From positions 124,001-188,000 of the forward strand of contig JAJDAY010000017.1 of NCBI GenBank assembly GCA_029261655.1: DNA of 64,000 nt, given 5' to 3'. Source of the DNA: Nitrospinaceae bacterium. GTDB lineage: Bacteria > Nitrospinota > Nitrospinia > Nitrospinales > VA-1. The translations under genes were made by a program, and so were the position numbers. Of the stretch, positions 41,861-50,162 are shown one piece after another. Under the pieces are notes generated by a model, which had not been told where the DNA came from, made no database searches, and saw only the letters and a list, made by a program, of their open reading frames with translations. Numbering within the stretch: position 1 is the stretch's first letter; the number at the start of each line of letters is the position of its first letter.

Positions 41861-41950
41861 CCTATAAAAGGAAAACTGAATTTAGCAGGTTTCAATGTGC
41901 CTTTATTTTTATAAACCGGTAGTTCAATCTTAATAATGAGGAGAACGAAA

Positions 41951-42370
41951 ATGTTGTCAAAATTAAACGCCCACAAGAATCAAAAAGGTTTCACCCTGAT
42001 CGAGTTGCTGATCGTTATCGCCATCATCGGTATTCTGGCGGCAGTAGCTATTCCTCAGTTCGCCCAGTACCGTGCCCGTGCGAATGGTTCACAAGTCGAA
42101 GCGGACCTGCACAATATTTATCTGGCTTGCAAAGCTGTTTGGGGTGATAACACCCCCACTACCGCTTGTGTCATTGGTGGTGGTGGTGTAGGCGATATCA
42201 CGTTACCTTTATATGGTTTTGCTCAAACCCAAGGTGTGCAGGGTGTCGTTTTTAATACTGCTACAGAAGCAGCTTTTGACGTAGATGCGTTCCACGCTTC
42301 ACTTCCAGCCGCTACTTTTTATTCTGTCGATGCGAATGGTGCCATCACTCGTACTGGTCCTTTAGGCTAG
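41951..42370 (+). CDS. pilA: Major type IV pilin (PilA-like), copy 1
   Basis: 139 residues. Short leader ending NQKG, then [20 protein letters not shown] with the +5 Glu, and the alpha-1 continuation [20 protein letters not shown]. This is a compact pilin with two cysteines (C51 and C62 region, in YLACKAVWG and TTACVIGG) that may form a disulfide early in the globular domain. ATG at 41951 is preferred over ATG at 41936 because GAGGAG falls between them at proper distance. A terminator follows, and then a second pilin. Confidence 0.93.
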   Translation: MLSKLNAHKNQKGFTLIELLIVIAIIGILAAVAIPQFAQYRARANGSQVEADLHNIYLACKAVWGDNTPTTACVIGGGGVGDITLPLYGFAQTQGVQGVVFNTATEAAFDVDAFHASLPAATFYSVDANGAITRTGPLG

Positions 42371-42390
42371 GGTTCGCTTAACTATTCCTG

Positions 42391-42425
42391 CTCCGTCCCC
42401 CAAGGGGCGGAGTGGGGATTTTTTT
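42391..42425 (+). terminator. Terminator between the two pilin genes
   Basis: CTCCGTCCC pairs with GGGCGGAG (one G-T pair) across a short loop; the run TGGGGATTTTTTT follows. It would attenuate read-through from the first to the second pilin, so the first pilin is probably made in excess. Confidence 0.75.
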
Positions 42426-42442
42426 CAGGAAGAAACTTGGCT

Positions 42443-42859
42443 ATGAAGAGTTATTCCCGTCAAAATCTTAAGAATCAAAAAGGCTTCACTCTGATCGAGT
42501 TGCTTATTGTCATCGCCATCATCGGGATATTAGCCGCGGTCGCTTTTCCTCAGTTCTCCCAGTACAGGTCGCGCTCGTTTGGCGCGACGGTCATTGGAGA
42601 TCTGAAAAATGTACACCTGGCATGCACCATTTTTTGGGGAACCGCAGGAAACTCTCCCTTCACCCCCTGCACCAATGACATTCCGGGGATACAGGGACCT
42701 AATTATGGTTTTTTGCCCACAAACAACGTGACCATCACCGTCAATAACGGTACGGAAGCCGCTTTTAACGCGACCGGGACCCACGCTTCCCTGCTGGTTC
42801 CTCTTGTCACCTGGACCTTCGGACCAAACGGTAATATCACCAATGACGGTGGTTTATAG
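42443..42859 (+). CDS. Type IV pilin, copy 2
   Basis: 138 residues, clearly paralogous to the preceding pilin: leader ending [24 protein letters not shown], then [20 protein letters not shown]. It keeps the two cysteines at equivalent places (HLACTIFWG and FTPCTNDI). The globular part differs and is rich in Asn, Thr and Gly. ATG at 42443 follows AGGAAG at good distance; a TTG at 42437 would be too close to it. It lacks its own obvious sigma-54 element and may depend on read-through. Confidence 0.92.
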   Translation: MKSYSRQNLKNQKGFTLIELLIVIAIIGILAAVAFPQFSQYRSRSFGATVIGDLKNVHLACTIFWGTAGNSPFTPCTNDIPGIQGPNYGFLPTNNVTITVNNGTEAAFNATGTHASLLVPLVTWTFGPNGNITNDGGL

Positions 42860-43010
42860 TAAGGGGTATTTTTCGTCTCCTGCCATCATCCCCGGTAAAG
42901 ACTCACTTCTGTAGCATTATTCCTAACCTTCAGCCTTTATTTAAATCTAGCCACCGATTCTCTCGCCTCCGTTTAATCAAGAACTTTCACTGTAAATGGA
43001 TAGTATCCCG

Positions 43011-43039
43011 TTGAAATAAAAGGGTTAAGTGGCTATAAT
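43011..43039 (+). promoter_or_regulatory. Sigma-70 promoter of nadB
   Basis: TTGAAA (43011-43016), 17-bp spacer, TATAAT (43034-43039). The expected transcription start falls at 43045-43047, on the GTG start codon of nadB. Confidence 0.65.
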
Positions 43040-43045
43040 ACAACA

Positions 43046-44707
43046 GTGAATATTTACAAGGATTTTCTGGTTATAGGGAGTGGAGTGGCTGGCCTCACCT
43101 TCGCGCTCAAAGTTTCCGAATTTGGGTCCGTCGGCATCATCACCAAGGATGCGCTGGAGGAGTCTGCCACAAAATACGCCCAGGGGGGCATCGCCTCCGT
43201 GATGGCCGACGATGACTCCTGCGACCTGCATGCACAGGATACGATGCAGGCAGGGCGCGGCTTGTGCAAGGAGGATGTGGTCCGCGTCATTTGCCGGGAG
43301 GGTCCTGCCCGGGTGCGGGAGTTGATCGGTCTGGGCGCCAAGTTCGACCGGGTCCGCCACGGAAAAGACTATCACCTGAGTCGGGAGGGCGGCCATTCCA
43401 AGAGCCGCATCCTGCATGCCACCGATCTCACCGGCTGGGAAATCGAACGCACCCTGATCGCCGCCGTCCATGAAAAACCCAATATCGAGATTTTTACTCA
43501 TCACATGGTCATTGACCTCATCACCCTGGCCAAGCTGGACCCGTCCATCACTCCGGGGAGTTCCGAGGACGAGTCTCTTGGGTTGTACGCGCTGGACACA
43601 ACGACAAACTCGGTCAAAACCTTTTTGTCCAAGGTCACGCTGTTGGCCAGTGGCGGTGCCGGAAAAGTTTATCTGTACACGTCGAACCCGGATACGGCGA
43701 CGGGAGACGGGGTGGCCATCGCCTATCGGGCGGGAGTGAAAATCGCCAACATGGAATTTTTTCAGTTTCATCCCACCTGTCTTTTTCATCCCGAGGCCAA
43801 GTCGTTCCTGATTTCAGAAACCGTGCGTGGCGAGGGCGGTATTTTGCGCCGGAAGAACGGGCAGACGTTCATGGAAAAACATCATCCTTTAGGGTGTCTT
43901 GCCCCCAGAGATATTGTGGCCCGCGCCATCGATTTTGAAATGAAACAAAGCGGCGAGGATTGTGTCTATCTGGACATGACCCATATTGAAGGTTACAGAA
44001 GCCGCGAACGCTTCCCCAATATTTTCAAGACCTGCCTTAACTTCGGTTTCGATATGTCCAAAGAACCGATTCCGGTGGTGCCTGCGGCCCATTATATGTG
44101 TGGCGGCGTCGGGGTCGATATCAACGGGCAAACCAACATTTCGGGGCTATTGGCGAGCGGCGAGGTTTGTTGTTCGGGATTGCACGGAGCCAATCGCTTA
44201 GCTTCCAATTCTCTCCTGGAGGGATTGGCGCTGTCGCACCGGGGAGTGGATAAAGCCGCTTCCTTACTGAGTCGCCAAGGCGCTTTGGAGAAATTTAAAA
44301 ACAATATTCCACAATGGGACAGCGGCAATGCCGTGGACAGTGATGAGTCGGTCGTGGTCTCCCATAATTGGGACGAAATTCGCAGGCTCATGTGGAACTA
44401 CGTGGGCGTTGTCCGCTCGGACAAGCGCCTTGAACGGGCCGAGCGCCGTATCCAGCTGCTGCTCGATGAAATTCAGGAATATTACTGGAATTTTAAAATA
44501 ACCAAAGACACTCTGGAGCTTAGAAATATCGCGATCACCGCGCAGTTGATCATTCAGGGTGCAAGGCTTAGAAAAGAGAGCCGGGGCCTGCATTACAATC
44601 TGGATTATCCTGATAAGGACGATACGAACTGGCGGCGGGACACGGAGCTTCAAGACCCCTCACCTCGTTTGATAAACTTAAAAAATGACAAAACACCTTC
44701 CAAATGA
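43046..44707 (+). CDS. nadB: L-aspartate oxidase (NadB)
   Basis: 553 residues. FAD enzyme oxidising L-aspartate to iminoaspartate for quinolinate synthesis. Motifs: FLVIGSGVAGLTFALKV (dinucleotide fold), KYAQGGIASVMADDD, FQFHPTCLF, ETVRGEGGILRRKNGQ with catalytic Arg, PAAHYMCGGVGVDINGQTN and GLHGANRLASNSLLEGL. The C-terminal helical domain distinguishes it from fumarate reductase-type proteins together with its length. GTG at 43046 is the only start available: an in-frame stop lies at 43001 and no other start codon precedes the FAD motif. No ribosome site is seen. It overlaps ftsK by 4 bp. Confidence 0.94.
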   Translation: MNIYKDFLVIGSGVAGLTFALKVSEFGSVGIITKDALEESATKYAQGGIASVMADDDSCDLHAQDTMQAGRGLCKEDVVRVICREGPARVRELIGLGAKFDRVRHGKDYHLSREGGHSKSRILHATDLTGWEIERTLIAAVHEKPNIEIFTHHMVIDLITLAKLDPSITPGSSEDESLGLYALDTTTNSVKTFLSKVTLLASGGAGKVYLYTSNPDTATGDGVAIAYRAGVKIANMEFFQFHPTCLFHPEAKSFLISETVRGEGGILRRKNGQTFMEKHHPLGCLAPRDIVARAIDFEMKQSGEDCVYLDMTHIEGYRSRERFPNIFKTCLNFGFDMSKEPIPVVPAAHYMCGGVGVDINGQTNISGLLASGEVCCSGLHGANRLASNSLLEGLALSHRGVDKAASLLSRQGALEKFKNNIPQWDSGNAVDSDESVVVSHNWDEIRRLMWNYVGVVRSDKRLERAERRIQLLLDEIQEYYWNFKITKDTLELRNIAITAQLIIQGARLRKESRGLHYNLDYPDKDDTNWRRDTELQDPSPRLINLKNDKTPSK

Positions 44708-47061
44708 ATGAAAAAAACTTTTCCGTTTTGATTCGCGATTTCTTCGGAATTCTGATCCTGGCGTTCACGCTGTTTTCGCTTTTTTCCATGACCACGTATT
44801 CGCCGGGGGACCCTTCCTTCAACAACGCGGTTTCGGGAAAAAGCAGTGTCCTCAACCAGGGTGGCGCCGTCGGGGCTTATATTTCCGATTCCCTGGTGCA
44901 GATGTTTGGCAGCGGAGCGTTTTTCTTTCCCGTTTTGACTTTCATCCTTGGGTGGGCGTTGATTCGCGGACAAAAATTTGAACATTGGCCCTGGGCGCTT
45001 GTCTCGTCGGTTTTGTGCCTCGTCAGTTTGTGCGCGCTGGGGGCGGTGCTCTTGCAAGCAGACCCTTACTTCGGTAAAAAAGTGGCGACCGGAGGAATGA
45101 CGGGCTCTGTCATAGGAGCGTTTTTGACGCGCTGGCTGAATCAGGGGGGTGCGGTGCTGGTTCTGGGCACGTTTTTGTTTGTTTCCATTCTGGGGATGAC
45201 AAGGCTGTCCGCCAATGCCCTCATCGACTCCGCGAAGAACCTCATCTTCGGCATGATTAGCCGGACCCTTGCGCTGGGACCGGCCATCAAGGAAAGCTTT
45301 CTTGACTGGCGGGAACAGGTGGAAGCCGACCGGCTGGAAATGGAAGAGCTGGAAGAAGAGGAGTTGATCAGTGAGCCGATCATCGTCACGCCTTCTCAGC
45401 CCCTGATTATCCAGCCGATGGAAAAAAAGAAAAAAATAAAACCGGAACCCGTTGAAGAAGAAGATGAAGAAGAGGATGAAGAAGAATTTTACGTCGATGA
45501 TGAAGAGTTGCTGGCCGATGAGGAGGAAGACGAGTATCAGGTTCCGCCGCTGTCGCTTCTGGAGGACCCTCCCGAGCAGGAAGACGTGGAAGAATTGCGC
45601 GAAGAGATCCTTGCGAACAGTGCCATTCTGGAACAAAAGCTGGCGGATTTTGGCGTTCAGGGCCGGGTGGTGCAGGTGCTCCCAGGCCCGGTGATCACCC
45701 TGTTTGAATATGAGCCGGCGCCGGGGATCAAAGTCAGCAGAATCATGGCGCTGGCGGACGATCTGGCATTGGCGATGCGGGCCGTCAGCCTGCGCATCAT
45801 GGCGCCGATACCGGGAAAACCGGTGGTGGGCATTGAAATCCCCAATACCAGAAAGGAAACCGTTTATTTCAAGGACATCATGTGTTCTGACGAATTTGAG
45901 GATTCGCCTTCGTATTTAACCCTGGCGTTTGGCACAGACAATATAGGCCAACCCGTCGTCCAGGATCTTGCGACCGTCCCGCATTTGCTGATGGCAGGTT
46001 CGACCGGATCGGGCAAGAGCGTGGGCATGAACGCGATGATTTGCAGTATCCTGCTGAACGCTTCACCCGATGAAGTGAAAATGATCATGATCGACCCTAA
46101 AATGCTGGAGCTTTCCATTTACGACGGCATTCCGCATCTGATCGCGCCTGTGGTCATTAATCCTAAAAAGGCCGCGGCGGCCCTGCAGTGGGCGGTGACG
46201 GAAATGGAAACCCGTTACAAGTTGATGTCCGAGGCGGGGGTCAGAAACATCACCGGGTATAACGAATTCGTTGAAAAACTGGAAGAGGAGTATGAAGAGA
46301 AGTTTGAGGAGGCAGAAAAACTGCGCGCCAAGGAGATTGAGGATGGAGACTACGATCCGGAACAGGACGAAGACATCCCGGAACCCCCGGCCCGGCTGCC
46401 TTATATCGTGGTTTTCATCGACGAACTGGCCGACCTGATGATGGTGGCGTCCAAAGGCGTTGAGGAATGCCTGACTCGTTTGGCGCAAATGGCTCGCGCC
46501 GCGGGGATTCACCTGATCGTCGCCACCCAGCGGCCCTCGGTGGATGTTCTGACCGGCATTATCAAGGCTAATTTTCCGGCCCGAATTTCTTACAAGGTCA
46601 TTTCCCGCGTGGATTCACGCACGATCCTGGACTGCATGGGCGCTGACAAACTTCTGGGTAAAGGCGACATGCTGATGATGCCGCCGGGGACTTCCAGCCT
46701 GAAAAGAATTCACGGGTGCATGGTCAGCGACGCGGAAATCAACCGGATCGTGGATTTCACTAAAAAACAGCAAAAACCGGATTATGAAGATTCGGAAGAA
46801 GATATTTTCGGTTCTATTGGATTGGACGAATCCGAAGGGACGGAAGAGGAGGAAGAGTTCGATGAAAAATATGACGACGCGGTGGCTCTGGTCGCGAAGG
46901 ACAGGCAGGCGTCGATCTCTTATATCCAGAGAAGAATGCGTATTGGATACAATCGCGCCGCCCGTATTGTGGAATGCATGGAACGAGAAGGCGTGGTGGG
47001 TCCGTCGGACGGAGTCCGGCCCCGTGAAGTGTATGTCAAACCTATTTTGTTTGAGGAATAA
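44704..47061 (+). CDS. ftsK: DNA translocase FtsK/SpoIIIE
   Basis: 785 residues. Four N-terminal membrane helices (about 10-160), a very acidic linker (about 210-290, long runs of Glu and Asp), then the motor: alpha/beta region GRVVQVLPGPVITLFEYEPA, Walker A AGSTGSGKSV near 431, Walker B YIVVFIDELADLM near 568, and IHLIVATQRPSVDVLTG. The gamma domain for KOPS recognition is present at the end (SYIQRRMRIGYNRAARIVEC). An extra acidic insertion (about 525-555) sits before Walker B. FtsK pumps DNA at the septum and activates XerCD at dif. Overlap with nadB is ATGA. Confidence 0.95.
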   Translation: MNEKNFSVLIRDFFGILILAFTLFSLFSMTTYSPGDPSFNNAVSGKSSVLNQGGAVGAYISDSLVQMFGSGAFFFPVLTFILGWALIRGQKFEHWPWALVSSVLCLVSLCALGAVLLQADPYFGKKVATGGMTGSVIGAFLTRWLNQGGAVLVLGTFLFVSILGMTRLSANALIDSAKNLIFGMISRTLALGPAIKESFLDWREQVEADRLEMEELEEEELISEPIIVTPSQPLIIQPMEKKKKIKPEPVEEEDEEEDEEEFYVDDEELLADEEEDEYQVPPLSLLEDPPEQEDVEELREEILANSAILEQKLADFGVQGRVVQVLPGPVITLFEYEPAPGIKVSRIMALADDLALAMRAVSLRIMAPIPGKPVVGIEIPNTRKETVYFKDIMCSDEFEDSPSYLTLAFGTDNIGQPVVQDLATVPHLLMAGSTGSGKSVGMNAMICSILLNASPDEVKMIMIDPKMLELSIYDGIPHLIAPVVINPKKAAAALQWAVTEMETRYKLMSEAGVRNITGYNEFVEKLEEEYEEKFEEAEKLRAKEIEDGDYDPEQDEDIPEPPARLPYIVVFIDELADLMMVASKGVEECLTRLAQMARAAGIHLIVATQRPSVDVLTGIIKANFPARISYKVISRVDSRTILDCMGADKLLGKGDMLMMPPGTSSLKRIHGCMVSDAEINRIVDFTKKQQKPDYEDSEEDIFGSIGLDESEGTEEEEEFDEKYDDAVALVAKDRQASISYIQRRMRIGYNRAARIVECMEREGVVGPSDGVRPREVYVKPILFEE

Positions 47062-47062
47062 T

Positions 47063-47971
47063 ATGACTCGATATCGAGAGTTTGTCATTTTAGGCGTATT
47101 CTTTTTTCTAAGCGCGTTCCCGTCCGTCATGGCTGAGGCGGGGATGTATTCATGGAAAGACGACAAGGGTAAAACCCATTTCACCGATAGTCTGTATAAA
47201 ATTCCGAAAAAATTCCGCAAAGACGATCAGGGGTTTAAACAATACAAAGCGGCGCGACGACCGTCCACAAATTCTTCAGGCGCCAGTCCACTGCCGCTTT
47301 TAAAAAAACCGGTGCGGTCTTCTTATTCGCCCTCATCAAGCCTTATAAATCAGGATCACGTGATTCCGCTGATTCAGACAGCTGGAGGAAACTTTATGGC
47401 GGAAGTGGTTTTCAACAATCGGGTCAAGGCCATGTTGATGGTGGATACAGGCGCTTCACTGGTGACGATCTCTGAAAAAATCGCCAAAAAGCTGGGCTAT
47501 CGGAGCAATTCTAAATCGGCCCAAATTCCTTTCACCACCGCCGGTGGCATGGTGTGGATGCCCATGGTGGCTCTCAATACCGTTCAGGTGGGGGACGCCA
47601 CAGTGGACATGGTGGAGGCCAGCGTCAACAATCATATGGGAGAGATGGACGGTCTGTTGGGCATGAGTTTTCTTGGGGATTACCGGGTGGAGATGGACAC
47701 GACCGGTTCCCAGATGATTTTAAAGCCTTTGGGAAAATCCGGAGACTCCCGCTGGGGCGGGAAACCCGCAATCTGGTGGAAAAACCGGTATTCAGATTAT
47801 TCCGCTAAAATCAAAAATTTTGAACTGGAGTCTAAAAAAATGGAATTGTCGGGGCATCCCAAGTCCGCCAATATAAAGAAAATGGTCGCGTTTTATAAAG
47901 ACCTGCACAAAAAACTGGATAAGAGCGCGGCCAGAGAAGGTGTTCCCGATATGCTTCGGACGGTTTATTAA
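47063..47971 (+). CDS. Periplasmic retropepsin-like aspartic protease with DUF4124 domain
   Basis: 302 residues. Signal peptide about 1-26; a DUF4124-like segment (MYSWKDDKGKTHFTDSLYKI, about 30-50); a Ser/Pro linker; then a single-lobe retroviral-type aspartic protease domain with D128 in MLMVDTGASLVTIS and GLLGMSFLGDYRVEMD as the flanking Gly-rich strand. Such TIGR02281-type proteins act as dimers. The C-terminal helical tail is Lys-rich. The frame is open from 46784 inside ftsK, but ATG at 47063 gives the signal peptide and follows TTGAGGAATAAT. It is directly behind ftsK. Confidence 0.82.
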   Translation: MTRYREFVILGVFFFLSAFPSVMAEAGMYSWKDDKGKTHFTDSLYKIPKKFRKDDQGFKQYKAARRPSTNSSGASPLPLLKKPVRSSYSPSSSLINQDHVIPLIQTAGGNFMAEVVFNNRVKAMLMVDTGASLVTISEKIAKKLGYRSNSKSAQIPFTTAGGMVWMPMVALNTVQVGDATVDMVEASVNNHMGEMDGLLGMSFLGDYRVEMDTTGSQMILKPLGKSGDSRWGGKPAIWWKNRYSDYSAKIKNFELESKKMELSGHPKSANIKKMVAFYKDLHKKLDKSAAREGVPDMLRTVY

Positions 47972-47979
47972 CCCGCGTT

Positions 47980-48774
47980 TTGCAAATCGATTCTTCTTCA
48001 ATAAATAAATCGCCTGAACGGGCACTTAATTCTTGTCTCTTCATTTTGATGGGAGCGAGCAATCTTGCCCGAGGGTATCGGGCGCTGACCCATTGCCTCG
48101 TTTCGGGCCTCGCTCCGCAACGGGTCGAGGTTTTTAACGCGATGGGTCCGGGGCGGGGATATTGCGCCTGGGGAGGAATTTTCAATATCCGGTATCCCTC
48201 GATCGGTTCCTCGGGAATACTCGAATCCGCAAGAGCACACGCGGACCGCGACTGCCGGGTGGTCGCCCTCATCACTGATATCGGCAACGACATCATGTAC
48301 GGGGTTCCCGCAAGTGAAATCATTGCCTGCCTGGACACCCTGCTGCAAAAATTAAACGCTCTTAACGCGGAAGTGTTCGTCCACCCCATCCCCCTTGATT
48401 TTTCTAAAGACGTGTCCAAACGCCAGTTCCGCATTCTCAAAACCATTTTCTATCCCCGCAGTGCCATCGACTACCACCAGGCCCAGGAGGCGGTTTCTGC
48501 GATCAATGATTTTTTGCGCACGCAAGCGGGTGGACGGATTCATCTTTTGCCCGGCGCGAAAGATTTTTGCGGCGTGGATAAAATTCATTATAGTATATTC
48601 CGCAGTCACAAGGCATGGTCCAGGGTCGCTCATGAAATGTTTCAGGTCTTAAATGTTCCAAAGACCAGGACGATAAGCCTTTGGGCGACTCTCATTTCCT
48701 TAGTGGCTAATATGGGCCGGCTGGTTTTTTATGACATGACCTCTGTCAAAAAAAAACCGCCGCAAACTTTCTAA
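47980..48774 (+). CDS. SGNH-hydrolase-like protein with GAS nucleophile motif
   Basis: 264 residues that I do not recognise as a named family. Blocks resembling the SGNH/GDSL fold are present: LMGASNLARGY with candidate Ser27 (GAS replaces GDS), ALITDIGNDIMYG with candidate Asn103 (GxND), and GVDKIHYSIFRSH with candidate Asp200 and His203. A catalytic Ser-Asn-Asp-His set is thus possible. A hydrophobic patch near the end (ISLWATLISLVANMGRLVFY) may be a C-terminal membrane contact. The start is TTG at 47980 without a strong ribosome site. It lies before plsC, so a lipid or acyl-ester substrate is plausible. Confidence 0.6.
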   Translation: MQIDSSSINKSPERALNSCLFILMGASNLARGYRALTHCLVSGLAPQRVEVFNAMGPGRGYCAWGGIFNIRYPSIGSSGILESARAHADRDCRVVALITDIGNDIMYGVPASEIIACLDTLLQKLNALNAEVFVHPIPLDFSKDVSKRQFRILKTIFYPRSAIDYHQAQEAVSAINDFLRTQAGGRIHLLPGAKDFCGVDKIHYSIFRSHKAWSRVAHEMFQVLNVPKTRTISLWATLISLVANMGRLVFYDMTSVKKKPPQTF

Positions 48775-48784
48775 AAAATTCGTT

Positions 48785-49552
48785 ATGGGTTATCTGCTGT
48801 TGCTTGTCAGAGCCGTGACTGTTTGCGCGGTCTACCTGGGTTTTGCCGTGATCGGTGTGGTGTTGCGATTCGCAGGGTTTATTTCAAAAAAAAGACGGCA
48901 CCGTCTTCTTGCCTGGTTCGCCCACCTTTGGGCGCGGTGCTCCTGCCTGATTTTTAATATCAGGATTAAAACGGTCGGTGGTTTGAAAATCAGGGAAGGC
49001 TCCCTCATTGTGGCCAATCATGTCGGGACACCGGATATTTTTGCGCTCGGAAACTGTTTTCCAGCGTTTTTTGTTTCCAAAGCAGAAATTGCCGAATGGC
49101 CCTTGTTCAATCATCTGGCTCGTTTGGGCGAAATTATTTTTGCCGAGCGTGATAAACGCCATCAGGTCAAAGAAATCATTGGGCAAATGAGCGATCGGTT
49201 GAGGGAAGGGTGTTCGGTCATTTTGTTTCCGGAAGGCCGGGCGAGCGACGGCATGCAAGTGCTCGATTTTAAAACATCGACGTTTGAAGCCGCGGTACGC
49301 GCGGGTTGCGATGTTGTGCCGGTCACCCTCATTTACCACGACGGCTCCCGACCTTCCATTGCCTGCTGGTCTGAAGGTACATTTCTTGAACATATTTTCA
49401 GGCTGTTAAAAAACTGGCGCTTGGATGTGACGGTGTTTGTGCACGCTCCCATTCAGGGGAAAACGGACCGCGGTGAACTGGCCAGGGAAAGTTTCAATAT
49501 CATCCGGGAAACTCACGCGCGAGAGGTTGACGGCAGGGAACGGCATAAATAA
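48785..49552 (+). CDS. plsC: 1-Acyl-sn-glycerol-3-phosphate acyltransferase (PlsC family)
   Basis: 255 residues. The acyltransferase motifs HxxxxD (VANHVGTPD) and FPEGRAS are present, preceded by an N-terminal membrane segment (about 5-30). Members transfer acyl chains to lysophosphatidate or to related acceptors such as ornithine or acylated polymers. It is 10 bp downstream of the SGNH-like gene. Confidence 0.88.
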   Translation: MGYLLLLVRAVTVCAVYLGFAVIGVVLRFAGFISKKRRHRLLAWFAHLWARCSCLIFNIRIKTVGGLKIREGSLIVANHVGTPDIFALGNCFPAFFVSKAEIAEWPLFNHLARLGEIIFAERDKRHQVKEIIGQMSDRLREGCSVILFPEGRASDGMQVLDFKTSTFEAAVRAGCDVVPVTLIYHDGSRPSIACWSEGTFLEHIFRLLKNWRLDVTVFVHAPIQGKTDRGELARESFNIIRETHAREVDGRERHK

Positions 49553-49643
49553 TTCCCATGCCGAAAAAGGTTGGGAATAAGAGTTGGACTTTATTAAAAA
49601 AGCATTCACAATATCGGATCAATTAAATTTTAAGGGTAAGAAA

Positions 49644-50150
49644 ATGATTCATCCATTTAAAGAAAACAGCCCCAAAATTCATGATTCCACACTGGTGATG
49701 GAGAGCGCTCAAATCATTGGCGACGTGGTCATTGGCGAAGAGAGCAGTGTGTGGTTCAACGCGGTCATTCGAGGGGACGTCAACCATATACGCATCGGCA
49801 ATCACACCAATATTCAGGATGGCTGTGTGCTTCATGTCGCCCGTAAGACACATCCCTTGATCGTGGGTGACGAAGTGACCGTCGGTCATAACGTGATCCT
49901 GCACGCTTGCACCATCCACTCCCGATGCCTGATCGGAATGGGGGCGATCGTCATGGACGGCGTGGAAGTGGGGGGAAACTCGATTGTCGGTGCGGGCGCT
50001 TTAGTGACAGCGGGAACCAAAATTCCGCCGCGCAGTCTGGTTCTGGGTTCTCCGGCCAAAGTGAAACGGGAATTGACCGAAGAGGAAATTCGCGGCATTC
50101 GTGAGTCCGCCGCCAATTACGTCGGCGATATAGAAAACTATCTCGACTGA
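49644..50150 (+). CDS. Gamma-class carbonic anhydrase-like hexapeptide protein
   Basis: 168 residues of left-handed beta-helix hexapeptide repeats: VWFNAVIRGDVNHIRIG, HTNIQDGCVLHVARKTHP and VTVGHNVILHACTIHSRCL. The histidines in VLHVARKTHP and VGHNVILHA match zinc-site positions of the YrdA/CaiE-type gamma-carbonic anhydrases. The loop and Glu residues that define full activity in Cam are not certain here, so it may be inactive as a carbonic anhydrase. ATG at 49644 is preferred over TTG at 49584 because it gives the normal N-terminus and follows AAGGGTAAG. Confidence 0.85.
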   Translation: MIHPFKENSPKIHDSTLVMESAQIIGDVVIGEESSVWFNAVIRGDVNHIRIGNHTNIQDGCVLHVARKTHPLIVGDEVTVGHNVILHACTIHSRCLIGMGAIVMDGVEVGGNSIVGAGALVTAGTKIPPRSLVLGSPAKVKRELTEEEIRGIRESAANYVGDIENYLD

Positions 50151-50162
50151 AAAAATATTTTT

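Larger units (their letters stand above)
41523..41950. other. Divergent region between nadD and the first pilin
   Basis: 428 bp without a gene. It holds the GC-rich hairpin at 41583-41605, the sigma-54 element at 41844-41860 and the pilin leader. The remaining DNA is AT-rich (41690-41840) and is the likely place for an enhancer-binding protein (PilR-type) site, though I cannot mark one. Confidence 0.5.

Noticed and set aside
44650-45636. A 328-codon open frame on the minus strand opposite ftsK
   Set aside because: It is the reverse complement of the acidic Glu/Asp-rich ftsK linker, which gives Phe- and Leu-rich low-complexity residues. ftsK on the plus strand has complete motifs.
46784-47062. 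Upstream extension of the aspartic protease frame into ftsK
   Set aside because: The signal peptide begins at 47063, and the extension is an out-of-frame reading of the ftsK C-terminal domain.
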